This document shows, in pieces, positions 1 through 8,423 of a stretch of DNA of 61,515 nt. The stretch is from Desmonostoc geniculatum HA4340-LM1 (GTDB lineage: Bacteria; Cyanobacteriota; Cyanobacteriia; Cyanobacteriales; Nostocaceae). Position 1 is the stretch's first letter; each line of letters starts with the position of its first letter. Both the position numbers and the translations under genes were made by a program. The stretch is from NCBI GenBank assembly GCA_019359545.1, contig JAHHHB010000031.1, forward strand, positions 1 to 61,515, written 5' to 3'. The notes below the pieces were generated by a model. That model ran no database searches and was not told the DNA's origin. It worked only from the letters and a program-made list of their open reading frames with translations.

Positions 1-1
1 A

Positions 2-184
2 GTAGAAGATTTAATGCCTAATGCTAATATAACGGCTGACAGATTTCATGTTATGAAACAAGTGAATGATGAATTAGATGCTATGCGTAAAGCTGAAAAG
101 AAAGCAGCAATGTCACTAGAAGACAAAACTGAAGAACCCAAAAGGCTCAACTGGCATTTCATAAAGTTAAAGTGGGAATGCTAG
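2..184 (+). pseudogene. ISL3-type transposase fragment (runs off window start)
   Basis: The second forward frame is open from the window edge to a TAG at 182-184 and contains ITADRFHVMKQVNDELDAMR, which resembles the DDE core of ISL3-family transposases (an ADRFH motif followed by a charged helix). Only about 45 residues look like transposase; from about 139 the sequence fits the neighbouring helicase fragment in another frame, so this is a junction. The 5' part lies outside the window. Family assignment is from motif memory. Confidence 0.6.
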
Positions 185-1292
185 TGGGTCAAAGTGATGA
201 GACTCGTCGTCGTCATGCAGATAATATTGCTGAGGCAATTGCAGCTGGTGGAGGTAATGGTGGCTTTGCCCACAGTTTGGAAGGGGCAGAAGTATTTAGT
301 TTGAATTGTGTTTTACCAGCCTTTTCAAATGCTGAATTAATGCTGGCCCGCATTATTTACTCAAACCGCGCCAATCTGAACATGATCCAAAACGCAGCGT
401 TTACCGCTTCAAATGGATTCCCGATCGCGAGCGTGGCGATGAACCCCTACGATACAGTGGCGCTGGCGAACTTCAGGAACGCAATCTCAAGCGAATGGTG
501 GACGCACTGGTAAAGGGTGGCATTACAAAATCAGAAATTTTCAAGTCTATCCGCAATTTTGATGTAAAAGATGGCATACACCGCAAAGCAGCCTTAATCG
601 TCAATAGCTACGAGCAAGCTCGCACTATCAAAAAATTTCTTAACGACTATCATCCAGAGGTTGGCAGATGCACAAAAGCAGTTGTTCGCTCCCTCAAAGA
701 AGGAGAGCAACCGACAGATTTTGTCACAACTGCCCAGTGCGAGGCACTTGGAGATGATGAGAGCTGCGATATTTTAATTTTCCCTATACTTGCAATTGGT
801 TGGGGCGTAAATATTGTTTTCACCAAAGGGCAAAGGAAACTTGATGCTGCAATTGGCTCGATTTACTTTCTTACTCGTCCCCATCCGTCCACGGATGATA
901 TGCAGCTTTTGTACAGCCTAGCAGGACGGTCAACGCAAGAATTTGATAGTAAAGTTTTTACCGAAGCAGAAGACCTAAGCGCGATCGCTACTTCTTGGCA
1001 CCAGTCTCGAAAAAATCTCTGGCGATCTGCCAATCGATTGTTACGCGAACCCTTGATGGCTAGCCGTCTTGGTTCCGATCTATTTAGACCATTTACAGCT
1101 AATCAAATGGTTGCCATTTTGCAAACAATTGGGCGAGGTATGCGGAATGGCTGTCCAGTAGCAGTTTATTTTGTGGATGCAGCTTGGGCGATTCAATCCA
1201 CAAAGGATAAACCCGACTCTAGGCGAGACAGTATGTTGGTGCAGATGCGAATCATCTTACTGGACTTTAGACTAAAACAGAGCGATCGGTAA
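139..1292 (+). pseudogene. C-terminal fragment of a DinG/SF2-like helicase, frameshifted
   Basis: Two frames together read as one protein. Positions 139 to about 358 give LVGQSDETRRRHADNIAEAI and LNCVLPAFSNAELMLARIIY. The frame then shifts near 355-365 and continues open to 1292. The second part has helicase C-terminal features: ALIVNSYEQARTIKKFL, DILIFPILAIGWGVNI, and an arginine-rich motif VI-like stretch QTIGRGMRNGCPVAVYFVDA. There is no Walker A motif, so the N-terminal half is missing and the ISL3 fragment sits at the break. The FVDA tail after motif VI recalls the DinG-type helicases that accompany pPIWI-RE defence proteins, but that is resemblance only. It cannot make a working helicase. 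Confidence 0.5.
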
Positions 1293-1875
1293 ATAATGGG
1301 ACTGCAAAAAGTGAAGGGATGCGTGTAAGAACAAGCACCCCAGTAACGGAAGATGAAAGAAGCACTACCAACCTTCATCAGCCGCTATGGATGTTTTTGC
1401 ACAATTGAAAGAGTTCCGTCAAGTTATGGGAGTCGGAAATTTAAGTTTTTGTAATGGCTTGTTCTTCATCCAAGAGTACTTTAATTTGATTGAGCAATTT
1501 CTCCAACGCTTTCTTTTTCTTCGGGTTATCCCAGACTTTGGATGAACCAAGTTGTTTGCTTAATTCCTTGTACTGGGTTTTAAGTGATGGGGTAGTGTCT
1601 GCTTTTTCCTGAGCGAAGATATCTCGTATCCTCTGTTGGATTTCTGTAAGTGATAAATTCTCTTTGATTGCTGCTTGCAGTAAAGGAGCGCGTTTTACAT
1701 CCTCCTTCACTTTGGCGATCGCTCGTGCTTTGGTATACTCAATTGACCCCTTTTGCAGTGCCTCTTTAATATCTTCAGGGAGATTGAGTAATGGCAGGCG
1801 ATTAGTACGGAAAGATTCAGCAGAAAGCCTACCAAGAGAGGCAAATATACCTTCTACTACAACATTTTCTTCATG

Positions 1876-1893
1876 GCGGATAACGTTATCCGC
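1876..1893. repeat. 18-bp perfect palindrome inside parB (candidate parS)
   Basis: GCGGATAACGTTATCCGC is its own reverse complement. It lies within the parB reading frame and encodes part of ADNVIRH. Identical copies occur at 1957-1974, also inside parB, and 2641-2658, just upstream of parA. A perfect palindrome next to and inside a parB gene is a reasonable candidate ParB-binding centromere, although its sequence differs from chromosomal parS (TGTTTCACGTGAAACA). Confidence 0.75.
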
Positions 1894-1956
1894 TTTTTTA
1901 TCATCTGAAGGATGGATAACATCATCAAGGGTAAAGATTTCCTTGTTTTCTTTTTG

Positions 1957-1974
1957 GCGGATAACGTTATCCGC
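1957..1974. repeat. 18-bp perfect palindrome inside parB, second copy
   Basis: Identical to the copy at 1876-1893 and starting 81 bp from it, a multiple of three, so both encode DNVIR in the parB frame. Between them lies a degenerate relative (GGATAAC at 1914-1920, encoding DDVIH), which suggests a former third copy in the gene. Confidence 0.75.
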
Positions 1975-2339
1975 TTGTTGGCGATTAGCCTTGGACATAC
2001 GGTTGAGCAGGCTGATTACCTCATCCTGGGTTGAATTGAGGCGCAGTGCCAGTAACTCCAAAATTCCGATTGTTTCCTCATACGCATTCAAATCTTCACG
2101 CTGGAGGTTTTCAATTAATTGCACCTGCTTAACCGTGTCGTCGTCCATTTCCTTGATGACGACAGGCACTTCCTCCAACCCGGCCATAATAGCTGCTTTG
2201 AAACGACGCTCGCCCGCAATGAGTTCGTAACTTCCATCTGGTTGAGGGCGCACGATTAATGGTTCGAGGATGCCTAGCTCTTTAATAGATAGCGAAAGTT
2301 CTTCCAACTTTTTGGGGTCGAAAATTGATATTGGTGGGT

Positions 2340-2593
2340 GCAAGCCTCATACCGTGAATTTTTTCGGGATAGATAAATAATGGTTCTTCGTCGATGACTG
2401 CGTTGTAGACAGTTTTTTCTAGTTCTTCAGGGTCTACGCCTAAGAAGTTGGTTAAAGATGCCTGTGGGTCCATGTCCACGAGTAGGACGCGGTGCTTGTT
2501 GGCTGCGAGATGGTAGCCCAGATTGTGAGTCAAAGTTGTTTTGGCAACGCCCCCTGACTGGTTGAATAACGTAATGATGCGAGTTTTAGTCAC
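2340..2593 (-). pseudogene. parA: ParA N-terminal fragment fused out of frame to parB
   Basis: First ~84 residues of a ParA/MinD-type partition ATPase. The deviant Walker A (NQSGGVAKTT) and the Walker A' (VLLVDMDPQAS) are present. The sequence is recognisable up to MRLAPTNIN, then the DNA becomes parB sequence (FDPKKLEEL) in a different frame, and the ParA frame stops at 2282. About 150 ParA residues, the parA stop and the parB 5' end are therefore deleted. The remaining fragment lacks the C-terminal half of the ATPase fold and should be inactive. Confidence 0.85.
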
Positions 2594-2776
2594 GATAGTT
2601 GGTTGAAAATTTTTTGTTATTTGGGGATGAGTTAGAGAAGGCGGATAACGTTATCCGCTAAGAAGAAAATGTAATGAAGTTTCATATACAGGTGATTGTA
2701 GCTGTGAGTGTGGCGCAATACAAAATTCAAGGGTTCGCCAGTAATTCGATTAGCATTGGAACTTAAACTTTTAGTA
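2594..2776. promoter_or_regulatory. Upstream region of parA remnant with third palindrome
   Basis: Non-coding stretch that contains the third GCGGATAACGTTATCCGC copy at 2641-2658, about 48 bp upstream of the parA start codon. In plasmid par loci this is where the parAB promoter, the operator and sometimes the centromere lie. No clear sigma-70 boxes were assigned. Confidence 0.5.
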
Positions 2777-2851
2777 GGGAGCATCCCAATTTTGCAAAAA
2801 GAAAGAAAGAAAAATAATTCGCGATAGGCAATTGCGAATAAATAGGGGGAA

Positions 2852-3262
2852 TTAATCTTGTTGTTCTTCCTCCTCCTGTTCTAACCCAGAACGAATATCT
2901 AGGAGACACTCATCGAGAGTATCAATGATTTTCTGTATTTCTTCCCAAACAGAGCGTCGAAAAACAGACATAACAGCATCAATGTGTTCAGTAGTACCAG
3001 CTTTGCCCAAATGTCTGTATTTACTTAGTTTTGAAGATGTCGCTCTAGGGAAGCTTGGAGTAGAAGCTTGTAATTTGTAGTACCAATATTTCTTCAGATT
3101 CTGACGAACTTGGTAACGAGCTACCCAAGCACCAGATGGAGCAAGCGCCCCCTGCCTTAATATAGTAGCTTGTTGTTTTTCTAAAACTGTAATCGCTTTC
3201 TTAATCCGCTCAAATCGAGCGATTTTGTCAAGTTCTGCATCGTTGGCTTTTGGTTTTGGCAT
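2852..3262 (-). CDS. ISKra4-element passenger protein, unknown function
   Basis: A 136-aa protein if it starts at the ATG (MPKPKANDAELDKIA); a GTG four codons upstream is also possible. It is rich in basic and aromatic residues in the middle (WVARYQVRQNLKKYWYYKLQ), contains SKLSKYRHLGKAGTTEHIDA, and ends in an acidic tail (LEQEEEEQQD). It lies between the transposase gene and the left terminal repeat and on the same strand, so it is carried by the element. The basic core with an acidic tail would suit a nucleic-acid-binding accessory protein, but no domain was recognised. Confidence 0.55.
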   Translation of the reverse strand: MPKPKANDAELDKIARFERIKKAITVLEKQQATILRQGALAPSGAWVARYQVRQNLKKYWYYKLQASTPSFPRATSSKLSKYRHLGKAGTTEHIDAVMSVFRRSVWEEIQKIIDTLDECLLDIRSGLEQEEEEQQD

Positions 3263-3337
3263 ACACAGGCACACAAAACTATTCGCGATTATAACTCGCG
3301 AAGTACAAGAGAAACAGAGTTTGTGCGATTTATTTAC

Positions 3338-4134
3338 TTATCCAAAGCGGGGTGCTAGGAAGCCATTTAAGTAGAATTTTTTGGTGGCTTGTATTTTATA
3401 CAGGTTTTCTTTCAAATGATACCAGTCTAAAATTTCAGTACGAATATCCTCATCGGCTATTTCTGAAAATAGATTCCAAATCCCATCATGTCCATCTCCC
3501 AAGCAATAAAGAGTTTTACCAATGTTTTGGCTGTTGACCCAATTAGTAAGGGAAAGATTATCTTGAAAGAATGCTCCGTAATATACCCCCTGCAATCTTC
3601 CTGTTTTATACTCTTTCCAGTACGTGGGTTTTCCTTTTTCTAGTGAGCGTAATCTGACTTTCCCTCCATCTAGGCAGACTTCTGTTAATTTTTGTTTGAC
3701 ATTCGGTGGGGATGTATCCAACTTTTGGACTTGGCGATGATGGGTGCTATGACCTACTTCTATTCCGGTCATGACTTTGAGGTCAAGTTCTGCATCTTGG
3801 AATGATTCGTTTGCTGCCAGTAATAAACAGCACTTGGATAGTAATGGACTAAACCGCCTATATGGCTCAATCCCCAGGCGCAAAGCTTGTTTTCTTGTGA
3901 TAATTATTTTACCTAGACAGCTTCTTATGGTTCGCTTGCGCCCTAAAGTTGTTCCCGTCTTTTCTCCGACAAAAAAAAGGCGATTTTTGGGCTGACGTGT
4001 TCTAATACTTGATCTCTGACGGCTGTTTCGATTCCTTCAAAGGTTTCAATTTTTTCTGGGGGCGTGTTTTTATACAGGATTTTGGCGATGGCTTTTACGT
4101 GTGCATCTAATTCTTTTTTCTCTTCTGGGGTCAT
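3338..4134 (-). pseudogene. ISKra4-family transposase, frameshifted and C-terminally short
   Basis: The N-terminal ORF (3943-4134; MTPEEKKELDAHVKAIAKIL) and the main ORF (3338-3883, open upstream to about 3970) are in different frames that meet at an A8 run on the plus strand, 3971-3978. Joined, they read through GRKRTIRSCLGKIIITRKQA into the DDE core with CLDGGKVRLRS (first Asp), YCLGDGHDGIWNLF and LDWYHLKENLY. Full ISKra4 transposases continue with a GSGTVES-type C-terminal segment, which is absent here. The frameshift could be a decay mutation or programmed slippage on the T8 tract; the missing C-terminus argues for decay. Confidence 0.7.
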
Positions 4135-4272
4135 TGGCCTTACTACCAGGGATTTAACACAAATAATTCTCGCGAATTCTTATGTTGATGTACAGTCCGC
4201 TTTTTATTCGCGAGAGTTTATCGCGAATAATTTGGCTTTCTCTCCCTCTCTTTGCAAAATTGGGATGCTCCC

Positions 4273-4424
4273 TCAGCGATCGCTTGATCAGTTTCTCCTT
4301 CAGAAGCCATCAGAAGAATGTTTGCACGGGTTATGCTTCTTGCTTTGTGCTTACCTTTTTTAATTATCGATTGCAGTTGAGAAACTTCATCTTCATTCAA
4401 GTCAACAATATACTTTTTCGCCAT
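4273..4424 (-). pseudogene. IS630-family transposase N-terminal fragment
   Basis: Encodes MAKKYIVDLNEDEVSQLQSI and ITRANILLMASEGETDQAIAE, the typical start and first DNA-binding helix of cyanobacterial IS630 transposases. The reading frame runs straight into the terminal repeat of the ISKra4-type element at 4272, so only 50 residues of real transposase remain. No remainder was found beyond the other end of that element. Confidence 0.7.
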
Positions 4425-4496
4425 GTTACACCCCGTTTTTGGCTATTTTACCAATTAGAGGTTTTACTTAGCAAAGTTACCTTGGCAGACTACTAG

Positions 4497-4640
4497 ATTG
4501 TAACCCAGGCGGGGAATCAAGTCTGTAATGATTTCGGATATTGCTTTAACACCATGTTTGGGGTGATGACCGCCGCCATGCCACAGACACTCAGACACGG
4601 GATTATCGGAAATCGGTTCAATAGTGGGAAACTGGCTTCG
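4497..4640 (-). pseudogene. recD2: RecD2 remnant, second piece
   Basis: Read on the minus strand this gives FPTIEPISDNPVSECLWHGG and HGVKAISEIITDLIPRLGYN. It corresponds closely to the intact RecD2 in this window (YPTIEPISDNPVSDCIWHGG, coding near 58606-58740). It directly follows the first remnant (4642-5058) after a deletion that removed the segment holding the Walker A and B motor motifs. It ends at about 4497, where the IS630 scrap and its upstream sequence begin. Confidence 0.75.
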
Positions 4641-4641
4641 G

Positions 4642-5058
4642 TTAAGTTGGTAGATAACATAGCAGCGTTTGGTCTTCGCTTTTCTCGCGGATTAAGTCAT
4701 CCTTGAGTGCCATGTCTTTGATAATATCAGTGAGCGCATTTTCTTCGGGTGTATGATCTGCTGTAGTCAGCAGTTTGATAACATTCTCAATTAGTAGAGG
4801 CTGGGGTAAATAGCAATGCCCATCGGCAGCAGCTTCGCCCAAAACATGAATTAAACCAGCACGGTAACGGAACTGACTATCAGGCGCAACTCCCAAATCA
4901 AGGGCAATTTTATCAGCTTTCAGGAAACCAATACCGTAGATGTCAGCAGCTAAGTGGTACGGATTGCTGGTGAGAGTAGCGAGTGCTTCATCCTTGTACT
5001 GCTTGTAAATTTTGACTGCATCAGTAGTAGAAATGCCATGACTTTGGAGAAATAGCAT
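4642..5058 (-). pseudogene. recD2: RecD2 remnant, first piece (helix-hairpin-helix region)
   Basis: Encodes FLQSHGISTTDAVKIYKQYK through DQTLLCYLPT. This is strongly similar over about 135 residues to residues 167-302 of the intact RecD2 at 57048-59294. That part of RecD2 is the N-terminal helix-hairpin-helix and linker domain. Upstream the frame continues without a stop into 5' IS630-like sequence, giving a chimeric ORF of 261 codons; downstream a TAA follows CYLPT. Together with the piece at 4497-4640 it shows that a second parA-parB-recD2 module once existed here. Confidence 0.8.
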
Positions 5059-5149
5059 TAAATAGATGTAACAGATGTAAGAAAATAAAATAAAAATAAG
5101 TTGATAGCTAAATAAAGATATTTTGAACTCAAGCAAAAACTTCATATTT

Positions 5150-5418
5150 GGGTTATGCCATCGGCGACGGCGACCCGGACGCGAACAATCCCACAAACTA
5201 TCGAGTTTGCCCCAGTACCAGCGATGAATTGTATCGCGTACAGTCTGTGGATGCCATTTTAAGTATTGTGCGATCTTTAGCACTGTCCATCCTGCTGCTG
5301 ATAAGCGTAGTACAGTGGCACGACTTTGAGTTCTTGGTGGTATACCTTTTGCTTGAGTGAGTGCTAGTAGGGCTTGATCTTCTATTGGTGACAGGTCAAC
5401 TTTTAAAGGCGCTGGCAT
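5150..5418 (-). pseudogene. IS630-like helix-turn-helix N-terminal fragment
   Basis: Encodes MPAPLKVDLSPIEDQALLAL and AGWTVLKIAQYLKWHPQTVRDTIHRWYWGK, the N-terminal helix-turn-helix of a second IS630-type transposase lineage, different from the 4273-4424 scrap. It ends after GRRRRWHNPN at an AT-rich junction of about 90 bp and runs in frame into the RecD2 remnant. The DDE domain is absent. Confidence 0.65.
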
Positions 5419-5427
5419 CTTGGTCAA

Positions 5428-5810
5428 TGGTAAAAATATTTACGACTAAAAGAGATTATCCCAACTTGATGTGCCATTTTACTTTATTGAATTCTATTTA
5501 CGAACGCCAAGATGCTCACTGATGACCGAAGGGACTTTAGCGAATGGCAAATTAGTTTTTGATGTCAGAAATTACACAGTTAAAAATCCAACTTTAACGT
5601 CGCTCGTGCTGCATCATGATACTTGTCTAGGTTAGTATATAGTCTAGCATTGCGTTCATTTGGTCTATTTACCTAGATGAACATAATGCAGAAAGTTTTC
5701 CTGCATAGCGATGCCTATGCTAGTTATAATTACGTAAACAGGTATTTACATTGGTTGTGATCAAGAGTAATTTAGATGCGTTTGACCTGGAGTAGCGGTA
5801 AAGCTAAAAA
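5428..5810. other. Gene-free stretch between IS scraps and small plasmid genes
   Basis: No ORF with recognisable features. The sequence is AT-rich and lies upstream of the IS630-like fragment; it may include the lost end of that element, but no terminal repeat was identified. Confidence 0.4.
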
Positions 5811-6122
5811 TTATCGGCCATTGTTAACTAAATCGTAGTCCCAGGTATAAAATCCAATTTGCTCAGGAACTCTATGGAATCGCCCGGTACGATGACCCCG
5901 CGATAATTCATTCAAAATTTTATTCTTGATCTCTCTAATATCAGCCGCATTGAGTTCTCCATAAATTCCAGCGAACACTTCTGAAACGCTGAAAACTTTA
6001 CCAGAATTCTCTTCTAAAAAAGTAGATAGGGCATCAATTAAGAATTGGCCATCATAAGCTTTGAGCATTGGTATATCTTGTTGAAGCTCCGCTCTCTTTT
6101 TCATGTTGTCAAAGCGGTTCAT
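5811..6122 (-). CDS. Hypothetical 103-aa protein
   Basis: A soluble, charged protein starting MNRFDNMKKRAELQQD with no signal peptide or membrane segment. The region FLEENSGKVFSVSEVFAGIYGELNAADIREIKNKILNELSRGHRTGRFHRV looks like a small winged-helix fold: helices, then a basic turn, then FYTWDY. A DNA-binding or regulatory role is possible but is only inference from pattern. It is transcribed alone, 106 bp downstream of the lipoprotein gene on the same strand. Confidence 0.5.
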   Translation of the reverse strand: MNRFDNMKKRAELQQDIPMLKAYDGQFLIDALSTFLEENSGKVFSVSEVFAGIYGELNAADIREIKNKILNELSRGHRTGRFHRVPEQIGFYTWDYDLVNNGR

Positions 6123-6228
6123 GCTATAAGAGAATCACGCTACCGAAAAAGCAATCGAGTACGTTCCCCCTTGGTGTTATGGGAGGAACTGCACTCGTCG
6201 AATTTTAGTTATTTAAGCAGTTGTGAAT

Positions 6229-6882
6229 TTATAAGTTTTTCCATTTTTCAAGGGTGAGACAAGGTTGTTTTGCAGTAGTAGGTATAAATCCACTGGAAGA
6301 AACACCGAAATTGTTTAAAGATGCAATTTCGTTTTCGGCATTGTCAATGGCTACTCGTATAGCTTTGGTTTTATCTTCTGGGGAAAGTTTATCAATTTTA
6401 GCGCTGTCAGGATTCGGAAGGGTAGAACCTTTTTTGAGTGAAAATTCGTGTATTTTGTAAAACTTATCTCCTCCTTCGGGTTTACCCAATAAGAGACAAC
6501 CTTTAGATTTGACGAACAAACCAACACTCTGCATATTGGGACTGAAATGACGCTTAGTGACAAACTTCACCTCTTGAACAGGCCCCCAAACAAGGACGGC
6601 TTCAGAAAAACCAATAGATCGGACATCTCGACTTTCGTTACAGCCGTTGTTGTATGGATCGAGAAACCCGTCACTACAAACTTTCCAGTTGACTTTGTAT
6701 AAATCAGGAGTACTGTCAACAAATTTTTTGACTTCAGATGCTTCTGCTTTCTCCTTTGCTGCAATCAACTCAAGTTCTGTTTCGTGGGCAATCTGTTCAG
6801 GCGTTTTACTCTGGCAAGAGATGATACCACCACTGATGAGCAAAGCTAAACTAATGGCAATTTGTGAAGTTTTGAAAAGCAT
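6229..6882 (-). CDS. Putative lipoprotein of unknown function (217 aa)
   Basis: The N-terminus MLFKTSQIAISLALLISGGIISC is a lipoprotein signal: a short positive region, a hydrophobic core and a cysteine preceded by IIS. A charged helix follows (ETELELIAAKEKAEASEVKKF), then a mixed domain with four further cysteines (CSDGFLDPYNNGC, GCLLLG, KQPC) that could form disulfides outside the cytoplasm. No family was recognised. It sits apart from the conjugation cluster, so a link to it is not shown. Confidence 0.6.
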   Translation of the reverse strand: MLFKTSQIAISLALLISGGIISCQSKTPEQIAHETELELIAAKEKAEASEVKKFVDSTPDLYKVNWKVCSDGFLDPYNNGCNESRDVRSIGFSEAVLVWGPVQEVKFVTKRHFSPNMQSVGLFVKSKGCLLLGKPEGGDKFYKIHEFSLKKGSTLPNPDSAKIDKLSPEDKTKAIRVAIDNAENEIASLNNFGVSSSGFIPTTAKQPCLTLEKWKNL

Positions 6883-7368
6883 ATTATTCTCACCTGATAG
6901 CCGACAATTTATTGTGAGTAAATTAGATAGTAAGAGAGCTAGATTTAGCCGATTGTTAGGAAAATAATTTTATGTATTTAATGAAATTATTTTAGCTAAA
7001 TCTCATTCTAAATAATATATATTTATTCGATTTTAAATAGCAAGCTAAAAAGAGTAATTAACTATTAAAAAACTTGAATTTTTTCGGGTAATTTAATCTT
7101 ATCCAAAGAAAAAGGCTAATTTTATAACAGGATGTCAACAAAAAGCAATAGCCAGAAGTACGATATTTTTTTAGACTTCGAGCGATTCCTTTAAAGTGGG
7201 GGAATATGCCATAGTGTCTAAGTAAGAATTCAGCATGGGCAACACTCATTGGGCTACACTGATTCAAAATAGCTGAATTCTTCTTCAAGTATCTAACGTA
7301 TCTTCTTATGGTAAAAAGCTAGCTTTTGCAATAAGAGGAGAAAAAAGAACAAAAGAGTTAGTGGAGAA
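6883..7368. other. AT-rich region without a supported gene
   Basis: About 490 bp separate the lipoprotein gene from the plus-strand gene at 7369. A 76-codon minus-strand ORF (7058-7288) has no recognisable features or ribosome-binding site and was not accepted. A 29-bp segment at 7151-7179 resembles one at 36967-36995. Confidence 0.45.
7151..7179. repeat. Short dispersed repeat, copy 1
   Basis: GCCAGAAGTACGATATTTTT followed by TTAGACTTC matches 36967-36995 at 25 of 29 positions by eye. It contains a T-run. Both copies lie in intergenic DNA. Function unknown. Confidence 0.4.
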
Positions 7369-8196
7369 ATGGTAGAAGTTTGGCGATATTGGGAATTTGA
7401 GCATCCATCAACTTATGTGGTAAGAGTGATAGCAACACCATCAGGGCTAGAGTTATTTGCAGTGGATGTATTGCAAATAGTAGCTCCAATAAATGATGAT
7501 TTAGTGAGGTCAATTGAAGTTCAGAAACGATTAGTGATGATGGAGAATAATCAAGTGAGTTTGGTATCGACACTCAGCGCTCTATCGATTCACTCATTAA
7601 TATCACTAACAATAGTAGAACACAATGTAGTCAAACAATTTATGCAATGGGTAAGAACAAATGTGATGCCAGTGTTTAAAAATGATGTCACGATGATTGC
7701 AATCGAGCAACCAAAATACTTATTTCAACAAATAGATTATTCTCAGAAAGATTCTTTGATTAAGTATTTGTATTTTCAAAATAGTGATTCTTGGTCATCA
7801 AATAGTATTGATTTATATTTAAAGTTTATTTTTAAAAAGCTTCCATTGCCAGCTAGCTGTCCTCAGACTATTGATTTAAATAGTATTGACTCCAGAACTA
7901 GATATTTTCAAGTATTGAAGACAGTACTAAGGTCAGTCAGCAGTTATGAATATATTTATGAATATTTGGTGATAAGATCGGCAAATTTGTTGATAGCTCA
8001 ATCATTAGATTTATTAGTTTATTACCATTTAAATAAATTAAATGAGTCGAATTTCAATCAGGTACTAGAGCAAGGATTAATATTACAAGCTCTGGGAACA
8101 ATGGTTAATAAATCAATTGACAATTTCAAGGATTTAAAACCAATGTATTTAAACCTATTAGACTACTTTTCAGCAGAGATGCTAGCACTGGACTAA
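7369..8196 (+). CDS. Hypothetical 275-aa protein, possible BRO-N-like N-terminus
   Basis: A 275-residue soluble protein. Its first 40 residues (FEHPSTYVVRVIATPSGLELFAVDVLQIV) weakly follow the BRO-N pattern of phage antirepressor-type proteins, in which a short beta hairpin is followed by FVAxDV; this is only a visual resemblance. The rest is helical and AT-rich in codon use. It is preceded by an A/G-rich leader (GGAGAAATGG) that may serve as ribosome-binding site and is followed by a strong hairpin at 8199-8226, so it is probably monocistronic. Confidence 0.5.
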   Translation: MVEVWRYWEFEHPSTYVVRVIATPSGLELFAVDVLQIVAPINDDLVRSIEVQKRLVMMENNQVSLVSTLSALSIHSLISLTIVEHNVVKQFMQWVRTNVMPVFKNDVTMIAIEQPKYLFQQIDYSQKDSLIKYLYFQNSDSWSSNSIDLYLKFIFKKLPLPASCPQTIDLNSIDSRTRYFQVLKTVLRSVSSYEYIYEYLVIRSANLLIAQSLDLLVYYHLNKLNESNFNQVLEQGLILQALGTMVNKSIDNFKDLKPMYLNLLDYFSAEMLALD

Positions 8197-8198
8197 AC

Positions 8199-8226
8199 CT
8201 GGATTTATCAGTTGTGATAAATCCAG
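8199..8226 (+). terminator. Hairpin after the 7369-8196 gene
   Basis: A perfect 12-bp stem (CTGGATTTATCA / TGATAAATCCAG) with a GTTG loop starts three bases after the TAA stop. There is no T-tract after it, so it may act as a 3' stabiliser or a weak terminator. Confidence 0.6.
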
Positions 8227-8374
8227 AGGGTGTGGAGGGGTGGGGAGGATGGGTAATTATTTTGACTAATCCATTAAGGGCTTGATTATAAGGAGCGTTT
8301 AAATGTGAGGTACTGGTATTTCACCACAAACCTTAACCAAATTTCACTCCCCACACCTCCCACACCTACCACAC
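8225..8374. repeat. Inverted GT-rich/CA-rich intergenic repeats
   Basis: A GGGTGTGGAGGGGTGGGGAG block at 8227-8246 and a CTCCCCACACCTCCCACACC block near 8347-8366 face each other across about 100 bp. The same motif class appears at 15108-15215, 23358-23385, 24521-24558, 24978-25008 and 53349-53360. Such degenerate GTGTGGGGAG strings are common between genes in heterocystous cyanobacteria. Confidence 0.6.
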
Positions 8375-8423
8375 AATGCGTAACCCCGAAACTGATTAAA
8401 CATGAAATAGAGGAGAAAATCAG

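Larger units (their letters stand above)
1441..2343 (-). pseudogene. parB: ParB-type partition protein, 5'-truncated copy
   Basis: ParB/Spo0J-type centromere-binding protein. Visible features are a ParB N-terminal domain with IAGERRFKAAIMAG and QLIENLQREDLNAYEE, a helix-turn-helix region, then LPLLNLPEDIKEALQKGSIEYTKARAIA shared with the intact ParB at 55878-56831, and a lysine-rich tail. The usual first 50-80 residues are absent. The reading frame enters from truncated parA sequence at about 2340, so no native start codon or ribosome-binding site remains. Residues between the HTH and GRLSAESF include two ADNVIR repeats encoded by perfect 18-bp palindromes. It is probably non-functional unless a downstream start is used, though the frame has no internal stop. 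Confidence 0.8.
2777..4272. mobile_element. ISKra4-type insertion element with long imperfect terminal repeats
   Basis: The ends are inverted copies beginning GGGAGCATCCCAATTTTGCA at 2777 and in reverse complement ending at 4272. Similarity continues inward for about 65-70 bp, including ATTCGCGATA/TCGCGAAT segments. The element is 1496 bp and holds a frameshifted transposase (3338-4134) plus a 137-aa passenger gene (2852-3262). It abuts a truncated IS630 transposase at 4273. The left flank does not carry the rest of that IS630, and no target duplication is visible, so the insertion was followed by a deletion or rearrangement. Confidence 0.7.

Noticed and set aside
1193..1378. 61-codon minus-strand ORF opposite the helicase fragment
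   Set aside because: It overlaps the helicase frame and has no features of its own; a shadow ORF.
7058..7288. 76-codon minus-strand ORF
   Set aside because: No recognisable domain, low-complexity hydrophobic ends, no ribosome-binding site, and part of it overlaps the dispersed 29-bp repeat.
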